From Pseudomonadota bacterium (lineage in GTDB: Bacteria > Pseudomonadota > Gammaproteobacteria > Burkholderiales > Ferrovaceae), in the NCBI GenBank assembly GCA_021798835.1, contig JAJZBQ010000002.1:62001-126000 (forward strand): a DNA stretch of 64,000 nucleotides. The letters are read 5' to 3'. This document shows positions 49,822 through 57,522 of this stretch, one piece after another. Numbering within the stretch: position 1 is the first letter of the stretch; each line of letters opens with the position of its first letter. Below the pieces are notes generated by a model that was not told where the DNA came from, did not search any database, and worked only from the letters and a program-made list of their open reading frames with translations. The translations under genes and the position numbers were made by a program.

Positions 49822-49849
49822 AAAAAAAGCCCAAGAGGACTTGGGCTTT
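49822..49849 (-). terminator. Terminator-like hairpin between retron RNA and reverse transcriptase
   Basis: On the minus strand AAAGCCCAAG (49849-49840) pairs perfectly with CTTGGGCTTT (49835-49826) around a 4-nt loop and runs into a U-tract ending at 49822. It begins immediately after the retron a2 arm and ends 3 nt before ATG 49819. It could end the non-coding RNA and leave only read-through for the downstream genes. Confidence 0.75.
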
Positions 49850-49998
49850 GCTCTTTACTCAGAGGCCGCGATCCCGTCGCAACTAAATAGCGAGGAACGA
49901 GCACTTAGTTGCGATGGGATCGCAACGAATGTCGTTCGATAAATTACAGTCTGGCTTAACACCCGACTAGACAAAATAACTGTCCAAAACTAAAGAGC
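49850..49998 (-). ncRNA. Retron msr-msd non-coding RNA
   Basis: A 149-nt RNA with retron architecture, read leftward. The a1 arm GCTCTTTA (49998-49991) is complementary to the a2 arm TAAAGAGC (49857-49850). The base after a1 is G in a TTAG context, the expected branching guanosine. Short hairpins follow in the msr: GGACA/TGTCT, AGTC/GACT and AACG/CGTT. The msd is a long stem at 49923-49868: eight pairs, one A-C mismatch and ten pairs closing an 18-nt loop. The reverse-transcriptase gene lies directly downstream. Exact msr/msd limits are inferred. Confidence 0.85.
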
Positions 49999-50004
49999 CT
50001 TGAC

Positions 50005-50010
50005 ATTCTA
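50005..50010 (-). promoter_or_regulatory. Candidate -10 element of the retron RNA
   Basis: TAGAAT on the minus strand would place the transcription start about 7 nt on, at 49998, which is exactly the first base of the a1 arm. No good -35 hexamer is visible 16-18 nt upstream. The coincidence with the RNA end supports the assignment. Confidence 0.5.
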
Positions 50011-50106
50011 ACGCGGAATCAGCGCACATGGTAGCATTCACGCCAACAAACAAGCAGATACTGCTTGACACATCGCTTGGTCAGCAAAAATGCAACCCCT
50101 AACCCC

Positions 50107-50127
50107 GCCGGAGATCGCATCTCCGGC
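50107..50127. repeat. Perfect inverted repeat between helicase and retron
   Basis: GCCGGAGAT and ATCTCCGGC form a 9-bp stem around the loop CGC. It sits directly beside a second hairpin at 50131-50150. Together they occupy the space between the helicase stop and the retron promoter region. Confidence 0.7.
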
Positions 50128-50130
50128 CCG

Positions 50131-50158
50131 ACGCCTCCTTCGGGAGGCGTTTCTTTTT
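50131..50158 (+). terminator. Strong intrinsic terminator oriented rightward
   Basis: ACGCCTCC and GGAGGCGT form an 8-bp stem with a TTCG tetraloop, followed on the plus strand by TTCTTTTT. On the minus strand the stem is preceded by A residues but not followed by U residues, so it points toward the helicase 3' end. No rightward gene upstream is recognised; it may serve mainly as a structure after the convergent helicase mRNA. Confidence 0.65.
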
Positions 50159-50172
50159 GTGCAGCGCTGCCA

Positions 50173-53100
50173 TCAACAACTTGTCCTCGCTGTTGCCTTC
50201 GCCAACAGTGCATCCAGATCCATGTTGATGCTGGTCACTGCCCAATCGGGTTCCTGAGTGAACGGTCGGGTGACATAAAATGGCCCATCATACCCTTCTC
50301 CATCCACCAGCACGATGGCAAGGATGAATTTATCCTGCTGGTTCAATCCATACAGGATTTCGTTGCGGGTAACCGTGATGGTGGTTTGCCCTTTCGCGCG
50401 GCCTTTGACTTCAATGTGGCGCACATCAGGCAATTTACCATCCACGGCTTTGGGCAGACTGGTCACGTCCCAGCCGCATTTTTGTGCGGATACATCTACC
50501 ACTTCGTGCCCTTGTGCCCGTTCGGCATTCATGACCGCTTGCATGGCGATCATTTCAATGCGGCTGCGGGCAACCGCATCCGCCGACCAGCCTGATTGCC
50601 CCTTGCGTTGTGCCAGCAAGCCCGCCGGGATGACCAGCGCACCACCCACCACGACGGGTGTTGCTGAAACGATATGGCGCATGGCCATCAGTTCTTTTTT
50701 GCGCGATTCCAGTCGAGCGGTCAGTTCGTCAATGGTGCGACGAACGTTTTCCAGATTCAGACGCACATCCTTGCCAGCAGCCATGTCGTCTCGAAATTTA
50801 ATATACCGATCCTGCCAGTAGTTGATCTCTTTGACCAATCGTTCTTGGACTGCTGCCAGGGTTTTATCGACTGAATGCTCACGCCGTGTACGAACTTCTG
50901 CAAAATGCTCTGGTACCAGATGCGTGGACGCTTGTGCCAAAGCCTGCTGTTCAAGATTCTGGGTAATCCATGGCGCGTTGAGCACATCCTGTATCAATGC
51001 CATATCAGCCGTATCGACAGCTTCCAGATCAAGATGCGGTGCCCAGCCTGCATTGCTGGCTGTGCCTTGCGGATCAATGGCAACAAACTGCATGCGGCGC
51101 GACACAATCCGCTCTGGCTCAATACCTTCCCTGACCGTGTGGTCAACGATGAACATCACTTTCGGGATGACTCCCATGTCGCTGACGTCCACCAGCACCG
51201 CACCCTGCTTCAATTTACTGCGATGCTGTTCCATGACCAGATCCGTCACCGACTGCATCAGCGGATGGGCTGGGTGCAAAAGGCTGGCCATGGGTGCACC
51301 AACCCGGCCCGTCAAGCGCACATACTGTTTCTCGAAACAAACACGTTCGTATTTGCGCAACACAGGATCAAGGCTGCGCCGATCCCGACCCGTTATCTGG
51401 CGATCACGCTCCCGAATGCTGGCTGGCACATGGGTAATTTCATAACGACCTGCTTCACGCGGGCGCAATTCACCGCCAAGTTGCTGAAAAGCGTGTCCAA
51501 AGAATGATTTGATGAAATAAGGCTGCAACTTGCGGGCTTCGGCTTTTTCCATTTCTTCCTTGACCGCAAACAGGCGCTTTTCGTCCATCACTTCTTCACA
51601 CAATGCGTTGCGTTCGATAATGTCTTTCAGGTGCTTCGTATCAAGCACCCCTTCAACTATTGTGAGCAGCTTCGCTTGCACTTCGGGATCTGCGCCATAA
51701 CGGATGGCCTCAATCAGCAAATCCTTGAGGCTTTTGTCTTCGAAAACTTCGCCGAGAATATCAAAAACTCGCCCACCCAGTGCTGCGCGTTCGACTTCGA
51801 GTTTTTCAAATAAACGTTGAAATACATCGCCTTCGCGGGTTTCTTTGGCTACCATGTTCCACAGATGGCAAACTTCCGTCTGACCAATACGGTGAATGCG
51901 ACCAAAGCGTTGTTCCAGCCGGTTCGGATTCCACGGCAGGTCGTAATTGACCATCAGGTTGGCATTCTGCAGATTGACGCCTTCACCAGCGGCATCAGTA
52001 GCCAACAATACCCGCACTTCATGGTCATTGCGGAACAATTCCTGCACTTTGCGGCGTTCTTCGCGTTTGACACCCCCATGGATCATGGCCACCGCATTGA
52101 TATTGCCCAGCAGATTGCCAATTTTCACAGCCAAATAATTCAGCGTGTCACGGTGTTCGGTAAAAATGATGATCTTGCGTTGCCGTCCATCCGCATCACG
52201 CATCTCGGGCGTGTTTTGCAGCAGGTTGGACATTTCGTCCCATTTTTTGTCTTTATCAGAATTCAGAACCCGCCGCGCCTGTTCTTCCAGCCCTTCCAGG
52301 ATCACGATTTCCGCTTCCAGTTCCTGTATGGTTTGTGCTGCAGTGGCCTGATCGACGACCGCTTCTTCCAGGTTTTCATAATCCTCAGGCGGCAGGCTGT
52401 CATCTGCGTCCCAGATATCATCTGGAATGCTGACACCCGCCAGGGACATGGACTCACCCAATGACTGCCCGCGTTGCCTGAGCCTTTCTTCTTCAACCCG
52501 TCGGGTCAATTTCTGCCGACGCCGTTTCAAAGACTGGTAAATTGCCTCTGGACTGGAAGCCAGCCGACGTTGCAACGCTGTCAAAGCGAATCCCACGGTG
52601 CCTTTGCGCCCGCCATCAGCCAATTGGTCGGCTCTGGCAAATTCTGTCTTGACATAATCCGTCACTGCGCCATACAACGCGGCTTCCGCATCAGACAATT
52701 GATAATTCGCCGTGCGAGCGCGACGCTCAGGAAAAAGGGGCGTGCCATCAAACTTGAGCAGGTCCTCTTTCACCATGCGGCGCATCAAATCATTCACATC
52801 AACCTTGTGCGCACCATCACGGAATTTGCCATAAAAACGGTCGGAATCGAGCAAAGACATGAACAACTGAAAGTCTTCTTCCTTGCCGTTGTGCGGTGTT
52901 GCCGTCATCAGCAGAAAATGCCGGGTGATTGAACCCAACAATTCACCCAACTGAAAACGCTTGGTCTTGTTGACCTTGTTGCCAAAGTAACTGGCTGAAA
53001 GTTTGTGGGCTTCATCCACCACGATCAAATCCCAGTGCGATAGACCCAGTTTTTGCTGTAAGTCGTCGTTGCGTGCCAGTTGATCAATCCGGGTAACCAT

Positions 53101-53703
53101 AAGCTCAGCATCTTCAAATGGATTACCCGATGGACTGTTCTCAATGAGGTCCCGGCCAAAGATTTTGAATTCCAGACCGAATTTTTCCCGCATTTCATCT
53201 TGCCATTGCTCAACCAGACTGCCGGGTGCAACAATCAGTACCCGTTTCGCATCCGCCCGCATTAGCAATTCTCGGATCAAAAGCCCAGCCATGATGGTTT
53301 TGCCCGCGCCAGGGTCATCTGCCAACACATAACGCAAAGGCTGGCGTGGCAACATGGATTCATACACGGCGGTAATCTGATGCGGCAAGGGTTCGACGTT
53401 TGATGTATGCACCGCCATCATCGGATCAAACAAATGCGCCAGATTGATCCGCCATGCCTCGACAGCCATTTTGAAATCTTCACCCGGCGCATCAAATGCC
53501 CAAGGACGACCGGCTTCAGCCAGTGACAAATGCATTTCATCAGCACGAAACAACATGCGTTCACGCAATGTGCCATCGGCGGTCTTGTAATACACCGTGA
53601 GCGCGTCAGGCCCTACCGGCTCTGTAGTGACAATGCGGACAACCTGACCGGGTTCAAGACCAGCGATGGCCGCATTTTTCTGAATCTGTTCAAGCTTCAA
53701 CAT
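50173..53703 (-). CDS. SNF2-type helicase with C-terminal DUF3883-like domain
   Basis: A superfamily 2 DNA translocase of 1176 residues. Motif I is [14 protein letters not shown] near residue 128, motif [10 protein letters not shown] near 228 and motif [12 protein letters not shown] near 266. The C-terminal RecA-like lobe has [20 protein letters not shown] and motif VI as [15 protein letters not shown] near 610. The last 100 residues ([20 protein letters not shown] onward) fit a DUF3883-like nuclease-related fold with IEVKGRAKG. Such helicases accompany DUF1156 and DUF499 proteins in defence islands. Here the retron module lies between them. The ribosome-binding site (GGGA) is weak. Confidence 0.92.
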   Translation of the reverse strand: MLKLEQIQKNAAIAGLEPGQVVRIVTTEPVGPDALTVYYKTADGTLRERMLFRADEMHLSLAEAGRPWAFDAPGEDFKMAVEAWRINLAHLFDPMMAVHTSNVEPLPHQITAVYESMLPRQPLRYVLADDPGAGKTIMAGLLIRELLMRADAKRVLIVAPGSLVEQWQDEMREKFGLEFKIFGRDLIENSPSGNPFEDAELMVTRIDQLARNDDLQQKLGLSHWDLIVVDEAHKLSASYFGNKVNKTKRFQLGELLGSITRHFLLMTATPHNGKEEDFQLFMSLLDSDRFYGKFRDGAHKVDVNDLMRRMVKEDLLKFDGTPLFPERRARTANYQLSDAEAALYGAVTDYVKTEFARADQLADGGRKGTVGFALTALQRRLASSPEAIYQSLKRRRQKLTRRVEEERLRQRGQSLGESMSLAGVSIPDDIWDADDSLPPEDYENLEEAVVDQATAAQTIQELEAEIVILEGLEEQARRVLNSDKDKKWDEMSNLLQNTPEMRDADGRQRKIIIFTEHRDTLNYLAVKIGNLLGNINAVAMIHGGVKREERRKVQELFRNDHEVRVLLATDAAGEGVNLQNANLMVNYDLPWNPNRLEQRFGRIHRIGQTEVCHLWNMVAKETREGDVFQRLFEKLEVERAALGGRVFDILGEVFEDKSLKDLLIEAIRYGADPEVQAKLLTIVEGVLDTKHLKDIIERNALCEEVMDEKRLFAVKEEMEKAEARKLQPYFIKSFFGHAFQQLGGELRPREAGRYEITHVPASIRERDRQITGRDRRSLDPVLRKYERVCFEKQYVRLTGRVGAPMASLLHPAHPLMQSVTDLVMEQHRSKLKQGAVLVDVSDMGVIPKVMFIVDHTVREGIEPERIVSRRMQFVAIDPQGTASNAGWAPHLDLEAVDTADMALIQDVLNAPWITQNLEQQALAQASTHLVPEHFAEVRTRREHSVDKTLAAVQERLVKEINYWQDRYIKFRDDMAAGKDVRLNLENVRRTIDELTARLESRKKELMAMRHIVSATPVVVGGALVIPAGLLAQRKGQSGWSADAVARSRIEMIAMQAVMNAERAQGHEVVDVSAQKCGWDVTSLPKAVDGKLPDVRHIEVKGRAKGQTTITVTRNEILYGLNQQDKFILAIVLVDGEGYDGPFYVTRPFTQEPDWAVTSINMDLDALLAKATARTSC

Positions 53704-53744
53704 GAGAATCCCGTAGAAGGACTTACATAAAATAATTGTTGTTG

Positions 53745-53750
53745 ATTCTA
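53745..53750 (-). promoter_or_regulatory. Candidate -10 element for the helicase gene
   Basis: TAGAAT on the minus strand lies 42 nt before the helicase start and just after the terminator that follows the RadC-like gene. No clear -35 hexamer is present. It is the same hexamer as before the retron RNA and tRNA-Glu. Confidence 0.3.
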
Positions 53751-53762
53751 CGCTGCGACATG

Positions 53763-53782
53763 CAAACCCGCCGAAGGCGGGC
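53763..53782 (-). terminator. Terminator-like hairpin after the RadC-like gene
   Basis: On the minus strand CCCGCC and GGCGGG form a 6-bp GC stem with a TTC loop, followed by TTTG. It lies 12 nt after the RadC-like stop. The U-tract is short, so efficiency is uncertain. Confidence 0.5.
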
Positions 53783-53793
53783 TGCGGATATTT

Positions 53794-54267
53794 TCACAGG
53801 AACCCGCGTTCAGAAAAAGCCACCACCTCACGCACACTCACCACCATGTGATCCAGCACTTTGACATCCACCAGATCGAGCGCATCTTTTAACCGCCTAG
53901 TCAGGTTGATGTCGGCACTGCTGGGATCAGGTACGCCCGATGGATGGTTATGTGCCAGAATCACAGCGGCGGCATTGCAGGCCAGGGCAGCCTTGACCAC
54001 TTCGCGCGGATAGATGCTGGCCTGTGCCAACGTTCCCCGAAACAATTCTTCGACCTTGATCACGCGGTGTTGACTGTCCAGCCATAGAACGCTGAAAACC
54101 TCGTGTTCCAGATTTCCCATGCGCAGACGCAGGTACTTCTTCACAACATCGGGTGATGTCATGGCATCAGTGCCATATCTTGCCCTTGCTTCCAGAATCA
54201 AAAGCACAGGCTGCCTTCTGAATTTGCCGCCAAACTGATTCAGACCGACAACGAACAGTACAGACAA
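53794..54267 (-). CDS. radC: Short RadC-like JAB-domain protein
   Basis: A 157-residue frame from TTG 54267; the only internal ATG that keeps most of the domain is 54162 (122 residues). The JAB/MPN metal site is intact: [20 protein letters not shown] and [18 protein letters not shown] (HxHPSG...D). The C-terminus reads [20 protein letters not shown]. The N-terminal helix-hairpin-helix part of full-length RadC is missing. Short forms like this are common on islands, plasmids and prophages; the role is unknown. The first 20 residues look unlike the family, so the 5' end may be truncated. Confidence 0.75.
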   Translation of the reverse strand: MSVLFVVGLNQFGGKFRRQPVLLILEARARYGTDAMTSPDVVKKYLRLRMGNLEHEVFSVLWLDSQHRVIKVEELFRGTLAQASIYPREVVKAALACNAAAVILAHNHPSGVPDPSSADINLTRRLKDALDLVDVKVLDHMVVSVREVVAFSERGFL

Positions 54268-54455
54268 AAACCTTCGGAATTGCCAAAGTTGAGAGGGATG
54301 ATCAGAATGTTGCTAGGGGAAGGAGTGTCAGTTCAGGAGTTCAGGAGATCAAAGCAGTTGTGGATGATGAACTGGGACGCCGAGAAAGCCAAACATCTAT
54401 TTCCGTACGACGAGCAATAATGCGACAGTACAAAACACTCACAACTTGGTTTTGT

Positions 54456-54531
54456 TGGCGTCCCCACGGGGATTCGAACCCCGGTTACCGCCGTGAAAGG
54501 GCGATGTCCTAGGCCTCTAGACGATGGGGAC
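54456..54531 (-). tRNA. tRNA-Glu (anticodon TTC)
   Basis: A 76-nt tRNA with encoded CCA. The acceptor stem GTCCCCA pairs with TGGGGAC; the D arm has TCGTCTAGAGGCCTAGGACA; the anticodon loop is CTTTCAC between CCGCC/GGCGG stems; the T arm is CCGGGGTTCGAATCCCCG. The sequence is close to E. coli tRNA-Glu. Its 3' end faces the defence island, the usual orientation for island integration next to tRNA genes. Confidence 0.97.
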
Positions 54532-54580
54532 AGACACCTCAACGAGGTCCACAACCTTGCGGTTGTGATAGAGAACCGAG
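54532..54580 (-). other. Structured leader of tRNA-Glu
   Basis: Between the likely transcription start and the tRNA, the minus strand can form CACAACC/GGTTGTG with a GCAA tetraloop (54567-54550) and a smaller ACCTC/GAGGT hairpin (54549-54537). These may guide 5' leader processing or be incidental. Confidence 0.45.
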
Positions 54581-54609
54581 ATTCTAAAGCATTTTTCTTA
54601 AAAAGCCAA
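54581..54609 (-). promoter_or_regulatory. Promoter of tRNA-Glu
   Basis: On the minus strand TTGGCT (54609-54604) and TAGAAT (54586-54581) are 17 nt apart. The predicted start is about 43 nt upstream of the mature tRNA. Confidence 0.55.
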
Positions 54610-54695
54610 GCCCCTCATAACAACCCATTGAGCGATGACCCGAAAAACAAGTTTTATACGGAGGGAAATTTGAGGCAATACCCGCCAATTCCCCC

Positions 54696-54701
54696 TATAA
54701 T
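54696..54701 (+). promoter_or_regulatory. Candidate -10 element for proA
   Basis: A perfect TATAAT lies 31 nt before the chosen proA start. The best -35-like hexamer (TTGAGG at 54669) is 21 nt away, which is too far, so only the -10 is supported. Confidence 0.35.
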
Positions 54702-54732
54702 GAACCTTGTCATCATTTTTTCATCTGACGCC

Positions 54733-55998
54733 ATGACCCATGACCTCAGCGCCCAACTCCACGTCATTGGCCAGCATGCCCGGCATGCCGCGCGCCAAGG
54801 CGCACGCGCCTCTACTGCGGCCAAAAATCGCGCCCTGACATTCGCCGCTGCGGCCCTGCGCCGCGACCAATCGACATTGCTTGAGGCCAATGCCCGAGAT
54901 GTAACGCAGGCTCGCTTGCATGGCCAGGATGACGCCTTCATCGACCGCTTAACCCTCACCACGCACTCCATTGATGCCATGGCCGAAGGACTGGAGCAAA
55001 TTGCCCGCTTACCCGATCCAGTCGGGACCCTCACAGGGCTACAACCTCGTCCATCCGGCATACAAGTTGGCAAGATGCGCGTCCCGCTGGGAGTCGTTGC
55101 CATCATCTACGAATCGCGCCCCAATGTCACCGCCGATGCAGCTGCTCTTTGCCTCAAATCCGGAAATGCCTGCATCCTGCGCGGGGGGTCCGAAGCCTTG
55201 CATTCCAATCAAGCCATCGCCCGCGCCCTGCATGAAGGGCTCCAACACGCCCAACTGCCCGCTGATCTGGTTCAAGTTCTACCCATGACCGACCGTCAGG
55301 CAGTGGATATTTTGGTGACCCTGACCCAATGGATCGATGTCATTGTCCCCCGCGGTGGGAAAGGACTGATCGAACGCGTTTCAGGACTGGCACGGGTCCC
55401 AGTACTTAAGCATCTTCATGGGGTCTGCCATACCTATGTCGATGACAGTGCCGACATCCCGCTGGCCCTGCGCGTTTGCGACAATGCCAAGACCCAGCGC
55501 TACGGCACCTGCAATACCATGGAAACCCTTCTGGTACATCAGGCCATTGCCCCCTCTCTGCTGCCTGCACTGGCCGAGATATATCTCGCCAAAGGGGTCG
55601 AACTGCGCGGAGATGAGAGTACCTGCGCCCTGATTCCTCAAGCCATCGCGGCGCAGGAAACGGATTGGTCCACTGAGTATCTCGCCCCAATCCTCTCCAT
55701 CCGTGTCGTCAGCCATTTGGATGAAGCCCTGGATCACATCGCCCACTATGGCTCCCAGCATACCGACGCCATTTTGACCAATAACTGGGAAAATGCCCAG
55801 CGCTTCCTGCGCGAAGTAGACTCCAGTTCCGTCATGGTCAATACCTCAACGCGTTTTGCCGACGGCTTTGAATACGGACTGGGGGCCGAAATAGGCATTT
55901 CCACCGATAAGTTGCACGCTCGCGGCCCGGTCGGGCTGGAGGGCTTAACCAGCGAAAAATACGTCGTGCTTGGCCATGGAGAAGTACGCGGCGGATGA
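54733..55998 (+). CDS. proA: Glutamate-5-semialdehyde dehydrogenase (gamma-glutamyl phosphate reductase)
   Basis: Second step of proline synthesis. The start is placed at ATG 54733 ([13 protein letters not shown]), giving 421 residues, the normal length. The frame is open to 54493 but would run antisense through the tRNA-Glu gene. The catalytic Cys lies in [17 protein letters not shown] near residue 258. The NADPH-binding region includes [20 protein letters not shown] near 115 and [12 protein letters not shown] near 205. The stop overlaps nadD by 4 nt. proC, the last proline gene, is also in the window at 59536. Confidence 0.96.
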   Translation: MTHDLSAQLHVIGQHARHAARQGARASTAAKNRALTFAAAALRRDQSTLLEANARDVTQARLHGQDDAFIDRLTLTTHSIDAMAEGLEQIARLPDPVGTLTGLQPRPSGIQVGKMRVPLGVVAIIYESRPNVTADAAALCLKSGNACILRGGSEALHSNQAIARALHEGLQHAQLPADLVQVLPMTDRQAVDILVTLTQWIDVIVPRGGKGLIERVSGLARVPVLKHLHGVCHTYVDDSADIPLALRVCDNAKTQRYGTCNTMETLLVHQAIAPSLLPALAEIYLAKGVELRGDESTCALIPQAIAAQETDWSTEYLAPILSIRVVSHLDEALDHIAHYGSQHTDAILTNNWENAQRFLREVDSSSVMVNTSTRFADGFEYGLGAEIGISTDKLHARGPVGLEGLTSEKYVVLGHGEVRGG

Positions 55999-56648
55999 AA
56001 CCCCTGATCGGTCTTCTGGGAGGCACCTTCGACCCCATTCATGAAGGGCATCTGGCCATGGCACGCCATGCTCTGAGCACGCTCAACCTTGCCCAAGTAC
56101 TGTTGATTCCCGCCGGGTCTCCCTGGCAGCGTCGCCCCCGTGCTCCCGCCACAGACCGTCTGCGCATGGCCGAACTGGCCATAGCCGGACTGCCCTACCT
56201 GGAAGTCGATCCTTGCGAAATCATTCGCCCAGCCCCCACTTACACCCTCGACACACTGACCGAACTACGCGCCAAGCATGGCCCTGACCAACCATTCTGC
56301 CTACTTCTCGGCAGCGATGCTTTTCTCAATCTACCAACCTGGTATCACTGGAAACAACTCCTTGACCTCACTCACATTGCGGTACTCTGCCGACCTGGTT
56401 TCGATATTCCCTCACCACTGACTCCAGATGACCTCGAACAGGCTTGGCAAACCCGACGAGTCGCTGCTGAGGCCTTGGCATCCAACCCGGCCGGAAAAAT
56501 GATCACTTTGTCCATGCCCCCCGTTCCCATTTCTTCGACTCAAATCCGCCATGCCTTGGCGCATTCCCTACCGTTATCCAGCGAACTGGTTCCCACCACC
56601 GTGCTCCAATACATTGCAGCCCAACAACTCTATCGCAGCCGTCCATGA
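55995..56648 (+). CDS. nadD: Nicotinate-mononucleotide adenylyltransferase
   Basis: Forms deamido-NAD in NAD synthesis. It has 217 residues. The nucleotidyltransferase signature is [17 protein letters not shown] near residue 7 (HxxH-like H17, H20). The C-terminal [10 protein letters not shown] motif near 178 binds ATP, and [11 protein letters not shown] near 84 is typical of NadD. Both ends overlap neighbours by 4 nt (proA and rsfS), indicating one operon. Confidence 0.96.
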   Translation: MKPLIGLLGGTFDPIHEGHLAMARHALSTLNLAQVLLIPAGSPWQRRPRAPATDRLRMAELAIAGLPYLEVDPCEIIRPAPTYTLDTLTELRAKHGPDQPFCLLLGSDAFLNLPTWYHWKQLLDLTHIAVLCRPGFDIPSPLTPDDLEQAWQTRRVAAEALASNPAGKMITLSMPPVPISSTQIRHALAHSLPLSSELVPTTVLQYIAAQQLYRSRP

Positions 56649-57046
56649 CCCCCGCCTTCCCTACTCCCACAATTTCCCCATCATCCGACTCCTTGCTCCT
56701 GCTTGTAGTCCGTGCCTTGCAAGACATCAAAGGTAAAAATATCGAAATCCTGTCCGTCAGCCATCTGACCGCCTTGTTCGATACCATCGTTCTGGTCAGC
56801 GCCGATTCAACTCGACAGACCCGTGCGCTGGCCCGCCACCTCAGCGACGAGATGCATCAGTCTGGACACGACATCATCGGGATGGAGGGGCTGAACAGTG
56901 GTGAATGGATTCTCGTTGATCTCGGCACGGTAGTGGTACACATCATGCAGCCCGCCACACGCCTTTACTATGACCTCGCCTCCTTGTGGATGACACCTGG
57001 CGGCTTGCAGAAAATCCAAGACGTTTCTCGCCTCCCTGCCTTGTGA
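56645..57046 (+). CDS. rsfS: Ribosomal silencing factor RsfS
   Basis: Binds L14 of the large ribosomal subunit and blocks subunit joining when cells starve. It has 133 residues, slightly long at the N-terminus because of a variable Pro/Ser-rich start. Family elements are LQDIKGKNIEILSVSHLTAL near residue 24, DTIVLVSADSTRQTRALA near 46 and WILVDLGTVVVHIM near 87. It overlaps rlmH as GTGA. Confidence 0.94.
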   Translation: MTPAFPTPTISPSSDSLLLLVVRALQDIKGKNIEILSVSHLTALFDTIVLVSADSTRQTRALARHLSDEMHQSGHDIIGMEGLNSGEWILVDLGTVVVHIMQPATRLYYDLASLWMTPGGLQKIQDVSRLPAL

Positions 57047-57513
57047 AAATCAAAATCATCACTCTGGGTCACCGTATGCCTGCCTGGGTCACACAAGCCA
57101 CCCAAGTCTACCTGGAACGTATGCCTCGTGAATTCGAAGTGGAGTTGCGCGAACTCAAGGCCACTGCACGCCAGGAAGGCCGCACCAGGGAGTGGATTCT
57201 GGCACAGGAAGCTGATGAAATTGCCGTTGCACTGGGAACGCTCCCTTATCATGCGCTGGATGAACGGGGAAAATTATGGACCTCGCAGGAACTGGCACAA
57301 CGACTGCACTCGTCCCAGCAAGATGGAGAATCCCTTGGTTTTGTGATCGGCAGCGCTGATGGCCTTCATCCAAGGTTACTGGAGAAATCACGCCCGCCAC
57401 TGGCACTGTCGCGGTTCACCCTGCCGCATGGCCTGGCCCGCGTGATTCTGGTCGAACAACTCTACCGTGCCACTATGATCCTCAAGGGGCACCCCTATCA
57501 CCGCGACTCCTGA
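57043..57513 (+). CDS. rlmH: 23S rRNA pseudouridine-1915 N3-methyltransferase RlmH
   Basis: SPOUT-family methyltransferase acting on the 70S ribosome. The start is GTG 57043, overlapping the rsfS stop as GTGA and giving 156 residues, the usual length. The typical beginning is KIKIITLGHRMPAWV. The SAM-binding knot is FVIGSADGLHPRLLEK near residue 103, and the C-terminus has LPHGLARVILVEQLYRAT and KGHPYHR. The rsfS-rlmH pair is widely conserved. Confidence 0.95.
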   Translation: MKIKIITLGHRMPAWVTQATQVYLERMPREFEVELRELKATARQEGRTREWILAQEADEIAVALGTLPYHALDERGKLWTSQELAQRLHSSQQDGESLGFVIGSADGLHPRLLEKSRPPLALSRFTLPHGLARVILVEQLYRATMILKGHPYHRDS

Positions 57514-57522
57514 GATCCTTCC

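Noticed and set aside
49868-49923. Long inverted repeat considered as a transposon end or MITE
   Set aside because: It is better explained as the msd stem, because the a1/a2 arms, branching G context and adjacent retron RT all fit.
49457-49942. 161-residue plus-strand ORF over the RT gene
   Set aside because: Antisense shadow of the reverse transcriptase and msd stem without recognisable protein features.
50019-50213. 64-residue minus-strand ORF between helicase and retron
   Set aside because: It spans the terminator hairpins and the end of the helicase gene, has no family likeness and no ribosome-binding site.
40015-54455. Search for a CRISPR array in the defence island
   Set aside because: No regularly spaced direct repeats are present; all repeats seen are single hairpins.
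54493-54732. 80-residue N-terminal extension of proA
   Set aside because: It would be translated antisense through tRNA-Glu and its promoter and has no likeness to ProA; the normal-length start is at 54733.
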